Shown here: positions 23,206-36,030 of the stretch, one piece after another
Layout: each line of letters begins with the position of its first letter
How positions within the stretch are numbered: position 1 is the first letter of the stretch
Origin: Cucumis sativus
Taxonomy: Eukaryota > Streptophyta > Magnoliopsida > Cucurbitales > Cucurbitaceae
DNA length: 64,000 nucleotides
Assembly (NCBI RefSeq): GCF_000004075.3
Contig: NC_026660.2
Span: 24,989,498 to 25,053,497, forward strand
Direction of reading: 5' to 3'
The notes under the pieces: generated by a model
Database searches by the model: none
Told to the model about the DNA's origin: nothing
The model's input: the letters and a program-made list of their open reading frames with translations, nothing else
Position numbers and translations under genes: made by a program

Positions 23206-26200
23206 ATGGGAATCGCAAAAGGTCCATTAATTTTGTCCAATAAGGCAACTAGTTGTGCCAATTCTTCTATGTCCCACGATTATCATCATCAAGGAATCTT
23301 CACCTTCTCTAATGCCACCAGCTTCGACAAATCCAATCCATCCTCCCTCCCCGCCCAACACATCCGCCCCGACAAGCTCCGTCTTGAATCTTTCTCCGAC
23401 TCCATCCCTCCACCACCATCCCACCTCGTCGGAATAGACGAACACCATCACCAACAACAACTTCATCATGTCTATGCCTCCCCATCTAGTGGGGGAACCA
23501 TGTTATCTGACATGTTCAATTTCCCTCCCACTACTCCCTCCGCCGCGGCTACTACGGTCGAATTCTCCGACAATTTTCGAACTTTACGCCCCCCTAACTC
23601 GGCCTCGGCCATGCAACTTTTCTTGATGAACCCTCCTCCACCACCACAACCCCAACCACGATCCCCTTCGCCACCCTCGACTTCCTCCACTCTCCACATG
23701 CTCCTCCCGAACCCACCTGCGAACCCTCTCCAGGGTTTCGAAGGTGGGGTTGGCGTCGGAGACCAAACGACGGCTTTTGGACAATTCGCTGTCGTGGAAA
23801 GTCAAGGTCTTTCACTCTCACTTCACTCTTCTTCCTTACAACACTTGGAGGACGCTGCTGTTGCGAAAGCGGGTGAATTACGAATTAGGGATGGTGGGAT
23901 TTTGTATAATTATAACAGCAACAACAATCAAGTCCATGGTGATGGAGGAAGTGGATCAACATCCTCAATTTTGCAATATTCTTTTAGGAATAATGAGAAT
24001 TCTCCTCATAGCTTTCAAGCTAATTCACAAATAATCAATAATCCCAACAACCATCAAGTTCAAATTGGATTTGGGTCATCTTTAGGAGTTGTCAATGTGT
24101 TGAGGAATTCAAAATATGTCAAACCTGCACAAGAATTGCTTGAAGAGTTTTGCAGTGTTGGGAAAGTTCAATTGAAGAAGAACAAGTTCAATACTAAACC
24201 AAACCCCAATACTGAATCCGCTACCAACGCCACGGCCACCACTTCCGCCGCAGCTACCGGTGGTTCAACATCTAAAGATCAACCTCCCTTATCGGCTGCT
24301 GACAGAATTGAACATCAACGGAGAAAGGTCAAACTATTGTCCATGCTTGATGAGGTAAGAATCTGATCTCTCTCTTTCTCTCTCTCCCTATATATATATA
24401 TATTTATATTTCTTCTTCTAAATTTCACCTATTTCTTTATCTCAAAAGTCAAGAACGACACATAAAAATTTCATCTTTTTATCAATTAATTTCTGGGTAT
24501 TTGTTAATTTTAATTTTTAATCACTTGAAAAGCCGGCTGATCATCGATTAATGATTTTCTCAAAAGAAAATAATAAGCTAAGAAATCCAACCAGGTTTTG
24601 TAGGGCTACATTTCATAAGAAATTCTTTTTTTTTAATCTTTTTCTACAAGATTTAATTGGTATCCACTTTGTAATCAAGATATATATGCAGTTGAAACCT
24701 ACAATTTTTGGCTTATGAACCAACAAACATAAATAGTATATATATATATATATATTTGTTTATAAAATTAAATATATTTATATAGTTGACCCAAATATAG
24801 CAAGCTAGAGAAGCAATTGATTTCATTAATACATTATTATTAATCCTTTGTTTTTGGATTTTTTTTTTGTTAAGGAAATTCAAACAAAAAGTCTGTCAAT
24901 TTGGCTGTATTTGGAGAAGAAATTAAACAATGGCGAGAAACACTAAGGAGATTATGTTAATAATTATCCTATTTCATCACTCCTTAATATTAATTAATTA
25001 ATGAATTAATTACCATCCATTGTTTTCGTTTTGTAGCTTGTTTAAGGAGTTCACCATACTTTATACAACTAACATAAAATAATTAATTAAAAACTAAATC
25101 AAACCCAAATCCAACTCTCCCTATTTCACTCTACCAATTCAAACTCAAACCTCCTCCATTTTATTCTTTTTTGGTGCAAATGGAAAGAGACCACACAACA
25201 AACATTATATTAAAATTTTAAAAATTGATCTTTAAACCATTGTCGCACTCAATAATCATTTTTTATGTGTCTAATGTATAAAGATGAGTATTGTTCAAAA
25301 TATATACACCTATGTATTATCAATTTTGATCTTTTATTCATTTCTTTAACCATGTATCCAGGTGGAACGTAGATATAACCTATATCGTGAGCAAATGCAG
25401 ATGGTAGTGAACTCATTCGACCTAGTGATGGGGTTCGGGGCAGCAGCACCATACACGACGTTGACACAAAAGGCAATGTCGAGGCACTTTCGGTGCTTGA
25501 AAGATGCAATAGCTGAGCAGTTAAAGCAGAGCTATGAGGCGTTAGGGGAGAAAGGAGGGAATGGAGGGTCAGGAATAACAAAAGGTGAGACACCAAGATT
25601 GAAACTTCTTGAACAAAGCCTTAGGCAACAAAGGGCTTTCCATCAAATGGGGATGATGGAACAAGAAGCTTGGAGACCACAGCGTGGCCTTCCTGAACGA
25701 TCTGTCAACATTCTCAGAGCTTGGCTTTTCGAGCATTTTCTTCATCCGTACGTAACATTATGATCTATAATTACTCTTTTTTCCTTCTTTTTTTTTAAAA
25801 TCTGAAATAACTGCATGCCCTCCCTTTTTCATGATTTCCTAATTATTCTTCAAAGTTTGCATCTTTTCATGGGTTCATCATTGATTACACCGTAAAGTTG
25901 GGGGTTTTAATGACTGTCAATTATAAGTTTTCCATTAAAAAAAACTACTTTTGTGCATTTCGGACTACCCTAATTTTTTTACTTTTTTTTTCTTATAAAC
26001 ATTTTTTAGTTTCTTTTGTTTTGTTATTGTTTGAGCAAGTTGAAAAAGGATTAGTACATTTCAGTATGCACTTAAATACATATTCTTTCTTTAAGTTATG
26101 TCTTGACAAGCTTTAAGAAAAAAAAATTGGGTGTGGTTTTATTTTTGGATTGATGTGAGTACATTGGATGTTGTATTCAAACTTTAAAAATTTCACATCC

Positions 26201-28140
26201 CTAGAGTCGGTGATTTTTATTTCACATCCCTAGAGTTGGTGATTTTAATTTAGCAAAAAAGAAATAAGTTTTATATAGTTGTTACTAAGAATCAACAATC
26301 TCACAATATGTGAAATTTAAGGAATCGAACTTTGGTATGTTTATAAGATGAATGGATGACTCTTTTCATCACTAATAGATTTTAAAATGAAAGTTGTATA
26401 ATATTATCTAAATATATGATATAGAGTCCATGAAATTCAAAACATTCATTTACTTACCAATTGATCTTGAGATAAGAATGCATGCATATATTTTCTAAAA
26501 GATAAGGTAGGTGGTAAGGGTATATGGAAAGTGTGAAATGATCGAAGAGAAAAAGGTACAAAAAAAATGGTGAGTGTTAAATCACATCCCAAAGAAATTA
26601 AAAAAAATAGAAATGATAAGATTGATGTTTGAGAGAAAAAGGACTTTGATTGTGATTTTTTATGGTCTTTTTCTTCAGGTACCCCAGCGACGCAGACAAG
26701 CTTCTGTTAGCTCGACAGACTGGTTTGTCCAGAAATCAGGTTTTTCCTTTTTCTCTTCTCTTCTCTTTCCCTCTACCTTTTTTTAAACCCTCCATTTTTC
26801 TACTTAATTCACACACCTATCTATTCTATTACATACCTAAGTTTAAAAAATTATTAATTTCTTGTATGAATCTTGATCTCCACTCATCTTTGTGCAAGTT
26901 TATGATAAAAGGATGAAATGCATAAATATGAGTATTTTTATTTTTACATGAAAGAATGAAACAAAACAAGTTCCTTATGGTAATAATGTGAATGAAAATG
27001 GAAAGTTTCAAACTTTGTTTTTTCCCATCTGTCTCTTTACCATATTATTCTTTTATGACATCATTGTGTGTGAAAATGGCCAAAGTGTGAAGGAAGATCA
27101 TAATAAAATCCCCAGATGAATTGTCCCCTTCGTTTTACGTTTTTGTGTTTTTTTTCCTTCTCTATTATCTCATCTCTTTTAATGATACATAACATAATAG
27201 TACTGCTAGATATGTAGGAGATTCTTTAATAAATTATTGAGTATGACAGTCACATTTCTTCGTATTACTCCTGTATATCTAGGAGTGGCTTGATTTTTTA
27301 TTGCTTTTTTATATGATTGAAAAATTATTAAATGAGATCGTCATTTTGACTGCTCCTTAATAACAATTGAATGTATTGTTTTTCAATAACCACTAAATAT
27401 AAATTTAAAGTCTTAAAATTCAAAATTGACTGTTAAGACGTCGTTCTCTCTTGAGTTTTTGCTATATATGTGCACATGAAAAAGCCAAATTCGTATGCCA
27501 TTAATGTGTCTCTATCAACAGAATTATTACTCACTGCATCCCCTTTATTAATTTAATTTTAGAATTAAAAAGGGAAGAAAAACATTTGACATAATAATAA
27601 GTAATGTGTTTTGTTTGGTTATTGAAAAAAAATTGGCAGGTTTCAAATTGGTTCATTAATGCAAGAGTTCGGTTGTGGAAACCAATGGTGGAAGAAATGT
27701 ACCAACTTGAAGGCAAAGTTGATACAGATCAACAATCACAAGAGGATACCCCACAAAATAATAATAACAATAACAGTAATAAAACACAAAATAATGCCAT
27801 AAATCAACAAAATCCAACCAGCGGCGCCGTGGAAGAAGTAGGGGCGGAGTACACGGCCGGGCACGACTACTCCGATTTGCATGATGTGTGGCGACACGGA
27901 AGTAGTGGATCAGATCATCAACAACATTACGGGACCATGCCTGAGGATGTTACTGCGGCGGCTGACATGAGTCCTGGACCAACACTTATACGATTTGGGA
28001 CCACGAACACTGCCACTGGTGACGTTTCCCTCACGTTAGGCCTCCGCCACGCCGGAAACACCTCCGCCGCCGCCGCCGCTGCCGCTGCCGCTGCCGTGGA
28101 TAATCCTTCTTTCTCTCTCAGAGACTTTGGTCAGTCTTAA
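23206..28140 (+). CDS. BLH2: BELL-type TALE homeodomain protein, SAWTOOTH (BLH2/BLH4)-like
   Basis: Exons join(23206..24354, 25362..25747, 26679..26739, 27640..28140) give 698 residues. The start is the ATG opening [13 protein letters not shown], matching the SAW-type N-terminus; upstream in-frame codons contain no ATG. Features in order: a His/Gln- and Pro-rich N-terminal region with MLSDMFNFP and [13 protein letters not shown], a ZIBEL motif QGLSLSL (about 200-206), the SKY box (302 on, [14 protein letters not shown]), the BELL domain (about 362-470) and the TALE homeodomain (about 488-550). The homeodomain has the PYP loop and WFINARVR recognition helix. A second ZIBEL motif GDVSLTLGL lies near 659-667, followed by a polyalanine run. 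BELL proteins pair with KNOX proteins and bind TGAC-core sites in the nucleus; SAW1/SAW2 repress KNOX genes at leaf margins. A four-coding-exon layout is typical of the family. Introns hold AT repeats and a 29-bp tandem duplication. BLH2 versus BLH4 is not resolved. Confidence 0.92.
26192..26249. repeat. 29-bp tandem duplication in SAW intron 2
   Basis: Two head-to-tail copies of a 29-bp unit beginning 'ttcacatccctagagt', the copies differing at two or three bases. It lies between coding exons 2 and 3 and is probably neutral. Confidence 0.85.
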
Positions 28141-28621
28141 GGAGAGGAAGACGGAAGTTAATTATTATTATTAAAAATTTCCCACATTATTATAAAATCA
28201 CCCCTTTTTTTCTTTTTTTGGTTTCTATAGAAAATTAATTAATGTATCATGGTTGAATCTCAATGTACGTATGTAGCTGCATTTCGTGTAATTAGGGCTT
28301 TGCAATTTCTGGGGTTGATTAAATTATTGTTAATTGTATAGTAGGTTTTTTTTTTCTTCTTCTTTTCTTAAATATCCTTTTTTCCCCTTTTTCTCTGATC
28401 TCTCTTTCTAGGGCTGGTAAAATGTGAGTGTAATTTTGTGGAATATGATTTGTTTTGATAATCATTTTGCTAAGTAAGAAAGATATGTACTAAGATATAA
28501 GATATTCTATGAATGTGTCTGCCTATTACACTATCCTTTTGAGCTCTATGAATGGCGAAATTATATTAAATATAATTTCTTAATTTCTAGTCTCCACCTG
28601 TAATTATTGAACTTGATTATA

Positions 28622-28790
28622 ATTTTCTTTTCTTTTCTTTTTTGAAACAAAAACGTTTTATTGATGAATGAAATAGATAATAAGAAATCTCTCTCCAATC
28701 GAATGGGAAGAAAGATAAAGCTATGAGAATTGAAGGAGACCTGAAAAGAAAAATGCATGAAGAAGCACATCATCAAAAAATTCTATATCG
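28622..28790 (-). mobile_element. Possible retroelement 3'-end fragment
   Basis: The plus strand starts with a T/C-rich tract and 'gaaacaaaaacgttttattgatgaatgaaatag'-like sequence. Read on the minus strand this is 'tttcattcatcaataaaacg...gtttc' plus an A-rich tail, resembling the 3' end of the LINE fragment in the DAR intron. No coding part is visible and the far boundary is not determined. This is a similarity call by eye. Confidence 0.3.
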
Positions 28791-31499
28791 AAGATAGAAG
28801 ATATATCACGGAAGATTCATCCATTTCGAATACTTAAAAGAGTTCAAAAGAAGCTTCGCACAATAGCCAACAAAAAAAGATGCTCTACAAATATATAGAG
28901 AAGTCAAATGATAAAAAACAGAAAAATAGCATCTAAAGACAACATGTAGATCTTAAGAAAACGAAATGCATGTCAATTACCATTAAATTAATCTCACTTT
29001 GGAACCAATATTTGTTGGTTAAAATGAATATTATAAATATGTCTACATGTTGCATCTATATATATCAATAATGTGTACAAATCAATGTCACATCAAATCA
29101 ATACATATTATACGATAAAAACTTATCGCTAAATGTATACATCATCATTCTTTAATGATTAGAATAATTAACCACGTAGAATATATATAGTTATAAGGAC
29201 CAAAAATAAAAGTAAAATGTAAAAAGAGAAGAGATAAAAGTACATGAATCATAGTATAACCATAAATATATTACAAACTAGATAGTTGTCACACTCACAA
29301 GATAAAACATATAAAGAGATATCAACAACACTTGCAACAGTTTTATTTTTCCCTTTCAAAGTTTCAAAGAGGTTCTCCAAATTGGTAGTTTTCTTTTCCA
29401 TGAAAGCTACATTCGTTATGTTTTTTGGTATTCCAATCTTCATCCACACACATATAATAACAACCAAACACTATATATATATATATGTATGTATATATAT
29501 TACTGAGTTTTCATTGACTGCCATATATATATATATTAATTTGTCACCAAACCCACCATATATGTTTCCTTAAATCACAAAACAATCATATGCAAAGCAA
29601 CAATAACTTATTACCTAATCTATATATATATATGTCTTTGTGTTGCCACTTACTTTTGCTTTTTTTTATTTCCTCAAAACTTCAATTATTTTTATTTAAT
29701 CACTACCTAAACACTAAGCAACCCCCTTTTTTTTCTTTGTTTGGTAGGATAATGGATGTTTATTGAAGTTAGCTATCATTAATTAAAAAGATTGAGCTGC
29801 TAATTTAACGATGGGTAATTGTATGCAATAAGAAAATGTGTATTTTTATATTTTATATTTAAAAATGTTTTAATTCATGGTTACAATGTTTTGGTTATAA
29901 TACAAAACTTTCTATTTTGAGAAAAAAATTAAAATTGTTTACAGTTATTATTATTATTATTATTCTAAAAAGAGTATCCTATAGAGTTTGGTACAACAAA
30001 TAGAATATGTATTTATCATATTCATTTACGAATGAAAAATGTAAACTAAACAACTAGTTAGAACAAAGGTCATCTCGAAGAAGAAGATATAATTTGTATC
30101 GAAACATCACTAAAAAAACCTCAATCAAATTCAATTTTGAACATTTAAAGATTAAAAAAAAAAAAAAAAAAAAGACAACTTAGAACATTTATTATTATTA
30201 ATTAAAAAGAAATTGAAAAGTCTTAAATTGGAGTAGTAGTACTGCATATGGTTTCCCAAATGTCATTTATTGTGTATAGGTTTTATTGTTGTGTATTTAT
30301 TACCATGTTTTTCATGTCCAAGAGTTATAGTTTGGTGTCATAAATAAATCAATAGATAAAACCCAATTGAAAAAAAGAAGAAACATCATCTTATATTATA
30401 TAGTTGGGAAGGTTAAAAATAGAGAGTATAGTACAAATACTGTACAAAAACACAAAACCCTAGATGCTGCTACATTCAATTTCACAAAAAATTAAAATTG
30501 ATTTAACCATTCACTGCAAAATATATTGTATTCTCTTTTATATAATTGGGATTTTATTTGTATATGAGTTTCTTACCCAAATTCATCTCTTTAATACCAC
30601 AGACACATTGGATAAAACCATTCAGCCCTTTTCTCACACCACAAACAACCAATTTTTCTGCCTCTCTCTCTTTCTTCTAGTAAAGAATCTCATCTCTTTT
30701 ACCGAAATGTATTAATTTTAAATTTTAAAATATCATCTTCATTTATACGATTTAAAATTAGTTTAATTTTAATTAAATAACCTGATTTCAGTAAACCTTA
30801 AATAAATTTAAGATCGATTGTATAGAGAATAAAATTTAATCATTATATAATTTAATCTACTTTTGATAGCATTGGATTTCATCTCTATGATATATCATAT
30901 AAAATTTAATTTTAAACTTTCATTTCTCATCCATTTAAACTTTAAAGAAATTATAGGTAGTCAAAATTGAAATTAAAATGGATTAAATTTAAAATATAGA
31001 TATATATTGCAATATTAATGAATGAGATTAAAAACTTGAAATTAAAAATGATATTACTGTCAAATATAAGGTGAAAATATGTCTTAAACTTTCTCACCTT
31101 TTCATCTCTACAATTATTTATTTTTTTGAAAATTCAAGTAGATGTGACACTGAATTCAATATTTTTGGTGAAAATTCATGGAATTTTGTTTTGGATTATA
31201 ATTATTTATTCAATGAATGCAGGTCAGTAGTGTAGTCTTTCTTTGTTTTTATTTTTACTTTTGAAAATTTCGTTTTGAAGTTGGGTTGGTCAGAAATTTA
31301 GCTTTTCATTGAATGTGAAATAAATACCGAGAGAAGTGAGGAGTAATTAAAAATGAATTGAAATAGAAGATGAAGGAGAAATAACAAAAACTGATGAGTT
31401 GTTTATATAAATATAATTAGATAAGGATTGAAAAGTGAAGGGATTTGTGTCTGAATGTGCAAAAATCAAATGGTTTATTTGTCTTGTTCACAAACGTAG

Positions 31500-31740
31500 C
31501 CATAGGCACGCACCTGGCACGTGGCACATGCGAAATGATTCCATATGATTCCAAACCCAACTAACAAGCCAACATCTTTTTCCTCTATTTAAAATTTTCA
31601 TAATTATTATGTTGCTATTTATTGTCATCATGTTTTGGGCCCGACATGGGCTGTATAACCTGGGCTGGGCCGATATGGGCCCTCCATCTCTGACGTAGTC
31701 GTCTTCTTCTGGGCCCAAACTTAATTAGGGCTCTTTATTA
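31500..31740. promoter_or_regulatory. Isolated promoter-like island: six TGGGCY elements, G-box and TGACG
   Basis: TGGGCC/T occurs at 31636, 31647, 31661, 31666, 31676 and 31710 (plus strand). Several form GGGCCC palindromes that read the same on the other strand. A CACGTG lies in 'ggcacgtggcac' near 31518, and TGACG (CRE/as-1 core) at 31691-31695. TGGGCY ('site II') elements bind TCP factors and mark promoters of ribosomal-protein, PPR and cell-growth genes. No matching gene follows within the next kilobase on either strand; the BTB gene ends 1.3 kb away and points toward the island. It may drive a non-coding transcript or be left from a decayed gene. Confidence 0.4.
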
Positions 31741-33021
31741 TTCAATTCTCAACCAGAAACCCACCATTCTCCATTGTTTTTCTTTTTCCTACAAATATCT
31801 ATTTCCACTCTACATAAAAACATTTTCTTAAGATTCTTTTTGCTGTTTTTCTTTTCTTTTTTTTTTTTTTAATTATTTCGTCGTGTAAGATTCAAATATC
31901 ATTTTGGTTTAGTAATTCAAAAGGATGCCCCTTATGTTTTTGGGGTAAATATGGATGGAAATGAGAATAGAATTAATTGCTCATGAGTTGGGTTTTTACA
32001 TTGGTGAGGTTTAAACTTCTCTTTTCCTTTTTGCTTTTTTCATACTTCAGTCTTCCTTTTGTTCAAACTTCCTTTTGTGCCTTTACTTTGATTTCAAGTA
32101 ACCTGCTTTCGTGTTTGTTCTTTACTCCCTCCCTCCAAAAACAAAAAAAGGACACTCTAAGAACAACTATTTTGTAGTCATGTGTAAGACCCAAGTTAAG
32201 AAAATAGTAAGATTGTTGGTATGGTTATTTGGAGGGGCATAGTAGAAAGTAGTTAGTAAGATTGATCACAATTTTAGTTATAAATACTAAATAGAGTCCA
32301 GGTTGAGAGAAATGTGTGAAATAAATCCCTAGTTGGAAATATTGGCACAGACTAGCTGGCTATGTTATATTATAGTTTCTTCATTAATATTGCAATATAT
32401 ATCTGTAGTTTAGGGGGCTATTCTTATTAGGTGGTATTCTAACAGATCGTGTTTAACCTTCTTTCTTTTCTTTTTATTATTGAAATTTGACTAAGAATTT
32501 AACTATTTTACTTGAAAAAAATAAAAAATAAAATAGAAAACTGAGAAACAAGCCTAATTTTAAAAAATCAAAGGGTTATCAAATTAGACCTAAAGTTTGT
32601 CCATAACAAATATACAGAAAACAAACCGAAATGTCGAAATGCCTCAATCTTGATGTTACAAAGTAAATTTCAATAGCATAACCTTCCTTTAAAGAAGCAA
32701 AAGCAAAAGCATACAACACTTTGATTTTCACTTCAATAAAAGGTGCATTCAGAGTATCAATGCACATCCACCTTATACTACTACGTACAAATTTAACTCA
32801 CAACAGAGCAGCGATTCACTTCATCAACAGCGTTCTCGACTGACCTCGAAATTCATTCAACATAAATCATAACTAAGCAATAAACTCAGCAGCTACCTAC
32901 AATGCCCAACAAATGGTCAGTTTTGTTCACCTTTTGCTCACTGAGAAATGCATATGCTTCAGCATTACTTTTCTCTATTTATATTCCATTATGTAAGTAT
33001 CGTGGTGGCAGTGGCATATAC

Positions 33022-36000
33022 TCAAGGCTCCAAATGGGATGTGATTGAGGAATCTTGCTGGTGAATGCTTCCTTGTGTCTCAACGTAAGGTCGAACAAAT
33101 GTCCGACGCCACCAAACCTCAAATGCTCTTTGGAGGTTTGGGCAACTATCCCCGACCTTTAGAAAACTGCCTAACCATGTCAGCAAAATGCTTTGCTGAT
33201 CCTCCAGTGGGAGAGTGAGAATTGTCCGACCAATTCCTTCTTCCACAACCTTTCGATCAAATGACCCGCAACCGTGTTTTAACCAGCTATAATCATTGAT
33301 CAATGGCTCTAACCATGTATGTAACAACAATTTTCGTGTATCCTTTGCTGGTAGCAGCTCTCCTTTGCCAATGCCAACAAATAGCCTAGCTGTTATGCAG
33401 CTAATATGATAGCGAGAGACGATAGGCAACTTCGCATGGAGGGTTGCTAGTTCCTGATGCTTTGACCACATTACTGCAAACTCATCGGCTGCTTGCCTGT
33501 CAGCTAATATCTCAAGCAACCACGAGAGATTATCGGCCTCTAGAGTAATTTGCTTCAGCACTGGTTCTTTCCTGTCCACTGATCTGTCAGTAAAATCTGT
33601 TTCAGCTGCCTGCTGGAACAGGAACAATAGCGACGCCAAGCAGCTTCTACAAGAAGAGTAAATGATTTCATTGCAGATGTCAGTTGAACTCGCATTGCTC
33701 GATACACTCTGGTTTTCCCTGAGAAGCCTTAGTACTACCAGTTTCATTTCACGTCGGCCTCTCTCCTCATTGCTTCTGAGAACAAGTTCGATGATATGAG
33801 AAAGAGTATCTTTATGGGGCTTAGACACATCTGCAGACACTCGTTTCAATACTGGGCTCACCCCAATGCCTTCACTTTGAAGTCGTAAGATGGACGTGAC
33901 AACCTTTTCTTCTTCTTCGTCACCAACCCAAGGGGCTGCTTCCAAATATTCTAGACATGAATGCATGCATGACTTAAAACCAAGAAATTCAGCAACCTAC
34001 AAAACAAGCATTTTAGGGTAAGTTTTATGCCATTACACATACTTAAAAAAATTCATGATAATCACAAACGCAAGATCTTCAATATGGCACGGCAGATGAA
34101 TAAGCAATGACATACAATACGCCACAGCTATGACCTAAACAATTAAATATAACACTACATGATAAAACGTTTGTGAGGATCCTTAAATTTGATTCAAAAT
34201 TAAAACCACCCCGTTAAATCTTTCAATAGATTTAAGTGTCTTGGAAGTAGCAAGGTACTTCTAGATGGACCCATATCAGCCCCAATACTGTTCGTCGTCT
34301 TCCTCAAGGCTTTTCCTGCAACCCTTGTATTTTCCAAACTTCAATTTACATGCTTTAACAATTAGAACTGATTTCTTACTATATTTTTCCAACATTGTTT
34401 GAATACTTGAAAACAGTGTTGAAATATTACGTAAACCTACCAACAAATGCAACTTTGAAGTGGAATGGAGTAGAAAGTAAGAACATGTACACATCACGTA
34501 GTGGATAGGAAAGTCATTAGGGCATAATTCAGGCATCAATAAGGATGTATTAGTAATAAGTTAGGAAGATGGTAACGAATTTTGGTTATACACAGCAAGG
34601 CAAAAGAGGAAACTAGATGTTGTTTCAATGAGTGATTTGGGGTTTTAGAGAGATGAAAGATCATAAGAAAGGAGGGTTCATATACCTCAAAACACTTGGT
34701 TTATCTCGTAAGATTTCATCTTTTCTATTTCAATATAGTTTGGTTCTAATTCTATAACTAGCTTCTTCAAGGATTTTAAGAAACATATCAGAAGAAGAAA
34801 AAAGAAAAAAAGAGATGACAACGCTTCTCCATTCCACTAGCCAGACTAAATGGCATTCTTTCAACTATAGCCACTCAACATCACTTAGCCATTTTTTTTT
34901 CTCCAAATACTAAAGTTTGAAAAATTGAGCTAAACAGCATTCAAGAGAAACACAATCATAATTGTAGTACTTTGAAGGTCTTAAAACTACTTATCTAAGC
35001 TTGCAAGAGGCTCAATTAAGTGATTGATACCCAAGGGTCTAAAGAGTAACGGGTGTACTTCACTTTAAAAAAGAAGCAAGTCACCCACAGAATCTTATAC
35101 TTGCCAACGTTTTCAATTTGTGATGGTATACCTCAATGATTCCATTGAAAATCTAGCAAGAACTTTCCGTTAACTTCCGCTATTCAATAACCAGGATCGC
35201 AACAGGTAACAAACATCTCATGCCTTCCTAGACGACAAGATTCTATTTATCAAAATGTGATCTATAATTTCAAATCAGGATTCAGGAATCAGCAAAAACA
35301 ATCAAATGAAATATCAAAAACATCATAAGGACATGAATCCACAGAAAGACAGATGGTATTATTAATTTTGTGATGTTGAATATAAGAATTTGTTTCTTAC
35401 CTTAAGAATTCGCAGAACACGAGAAACATTTTGCTTCATCAGCCATTGTTTCATTTCTTTGCAGTACATCAATCCCACGGTTTCAACATATATTTCAACA
35501 TCTTCACAATCACCAATTTCCATAGAAGGACCTTCTTGATCAGCGAGCTTATTGGCAAAGAAAGAACTATTATCTATCAAAACGTTTTTATGAACACTCA
35601 ACTTCACTGAAAATCCTTGCTTCCCAAGTAAAACGACCTTTATATTACTTGTCCCTGGCTCACCGAACTCAATTGCTATTTTCCTTGGCATATTTTCAAC
35701 CTTAGGCCGTGATGTCCTGTGTACAACCTCTGGGGCACTATAGCCAGAAGCATCAGCATTGCCTTTTCGGTCATCATCAGAAACAGCAGCCGACCTTGAT
35801 CTTGAAAGCGGTGGCTTTCTATCAGTCACCGGGGTCGATTTCTTCTCAACAGGAATCTTTGAGGGAGGGGAGGCAGGTTTGGGCTTGTTTAGGGGATTTT
35901 GACTTTTGAGTGTCTTTTGGAAAACAACAGGAGAAGGACAGCACCAAAAACCTTCTGGGGTTACAGCAATTGGCACATTTTTAATCTTGGTTTGGCCTTG

Positions 36001-36030
36001 TTCTAATCTAGCTAACCTTATTTCAGCCAT
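33022..36030 (-). CDS. BTB/POZ domain-containing protein, At3g50780-like
   Basis: Two coding exons, complement(join(33022..33996, 35401..36030)), both junctions phase 0 (AAG|gtaaga and ttttgtag|GTT), give 534 residues. The N-terminus MAEIRLARLEQGQTKIKNVP and the block TPEGFWCCPSPVVFQKTLK (about 24-42) are strongly reminiscent of Arabidopsis At3g50780. A Pro/Ser/Lys-rich linker follows (about 46-115), then a BTB fold (about 118-235; IKVVLLGKQGFSVKLSVHK, NSSFFANKL, CEDVEIYVETVGLMYC). A long helical C-terminal half contains WLLEILADRQAADEF, LPIVSRYHIS and LPLEDQQSILLTWLGSFL. Members of this group are predicted CUL3 substrate adaptors, but the C-terminal half is not MATH, kelch or NPH3 and its substrate is unknown. 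The 1.4-kb intron has no recognised content. The 5' UTR probably contains an intron with a donor at 36183/36182 (gtaagt). Confidence 0.88.

Larger units (their letters stand above)
28141..33021. other. Intergenic region between SAW and BTB genes
   Basis: AT-rich, beginning with the SAW 3' UTR and ending in the 3' UTR of the minus-strand BTB gene. It contains a probable retroelement 3'-end fragment (28.62-28.79 kb), AT microsatellites (29.47-29.63 kb), a poly-A run (about 30.15-30.17 kb) and the promoter-like island at 31.5-31.74 kb. The longest open frames (for example a 72-codon minus-strand frame at 29.25-29.47 kb) have no recognisable family. Confidence 0.45.

Noticed and set aside
29249..29467. 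72-codon minus-strand frame with protein-like composition
   Set aside because: No recognisable family, no splice or promoter context, and frames of this length are expected by chance in a window this size.
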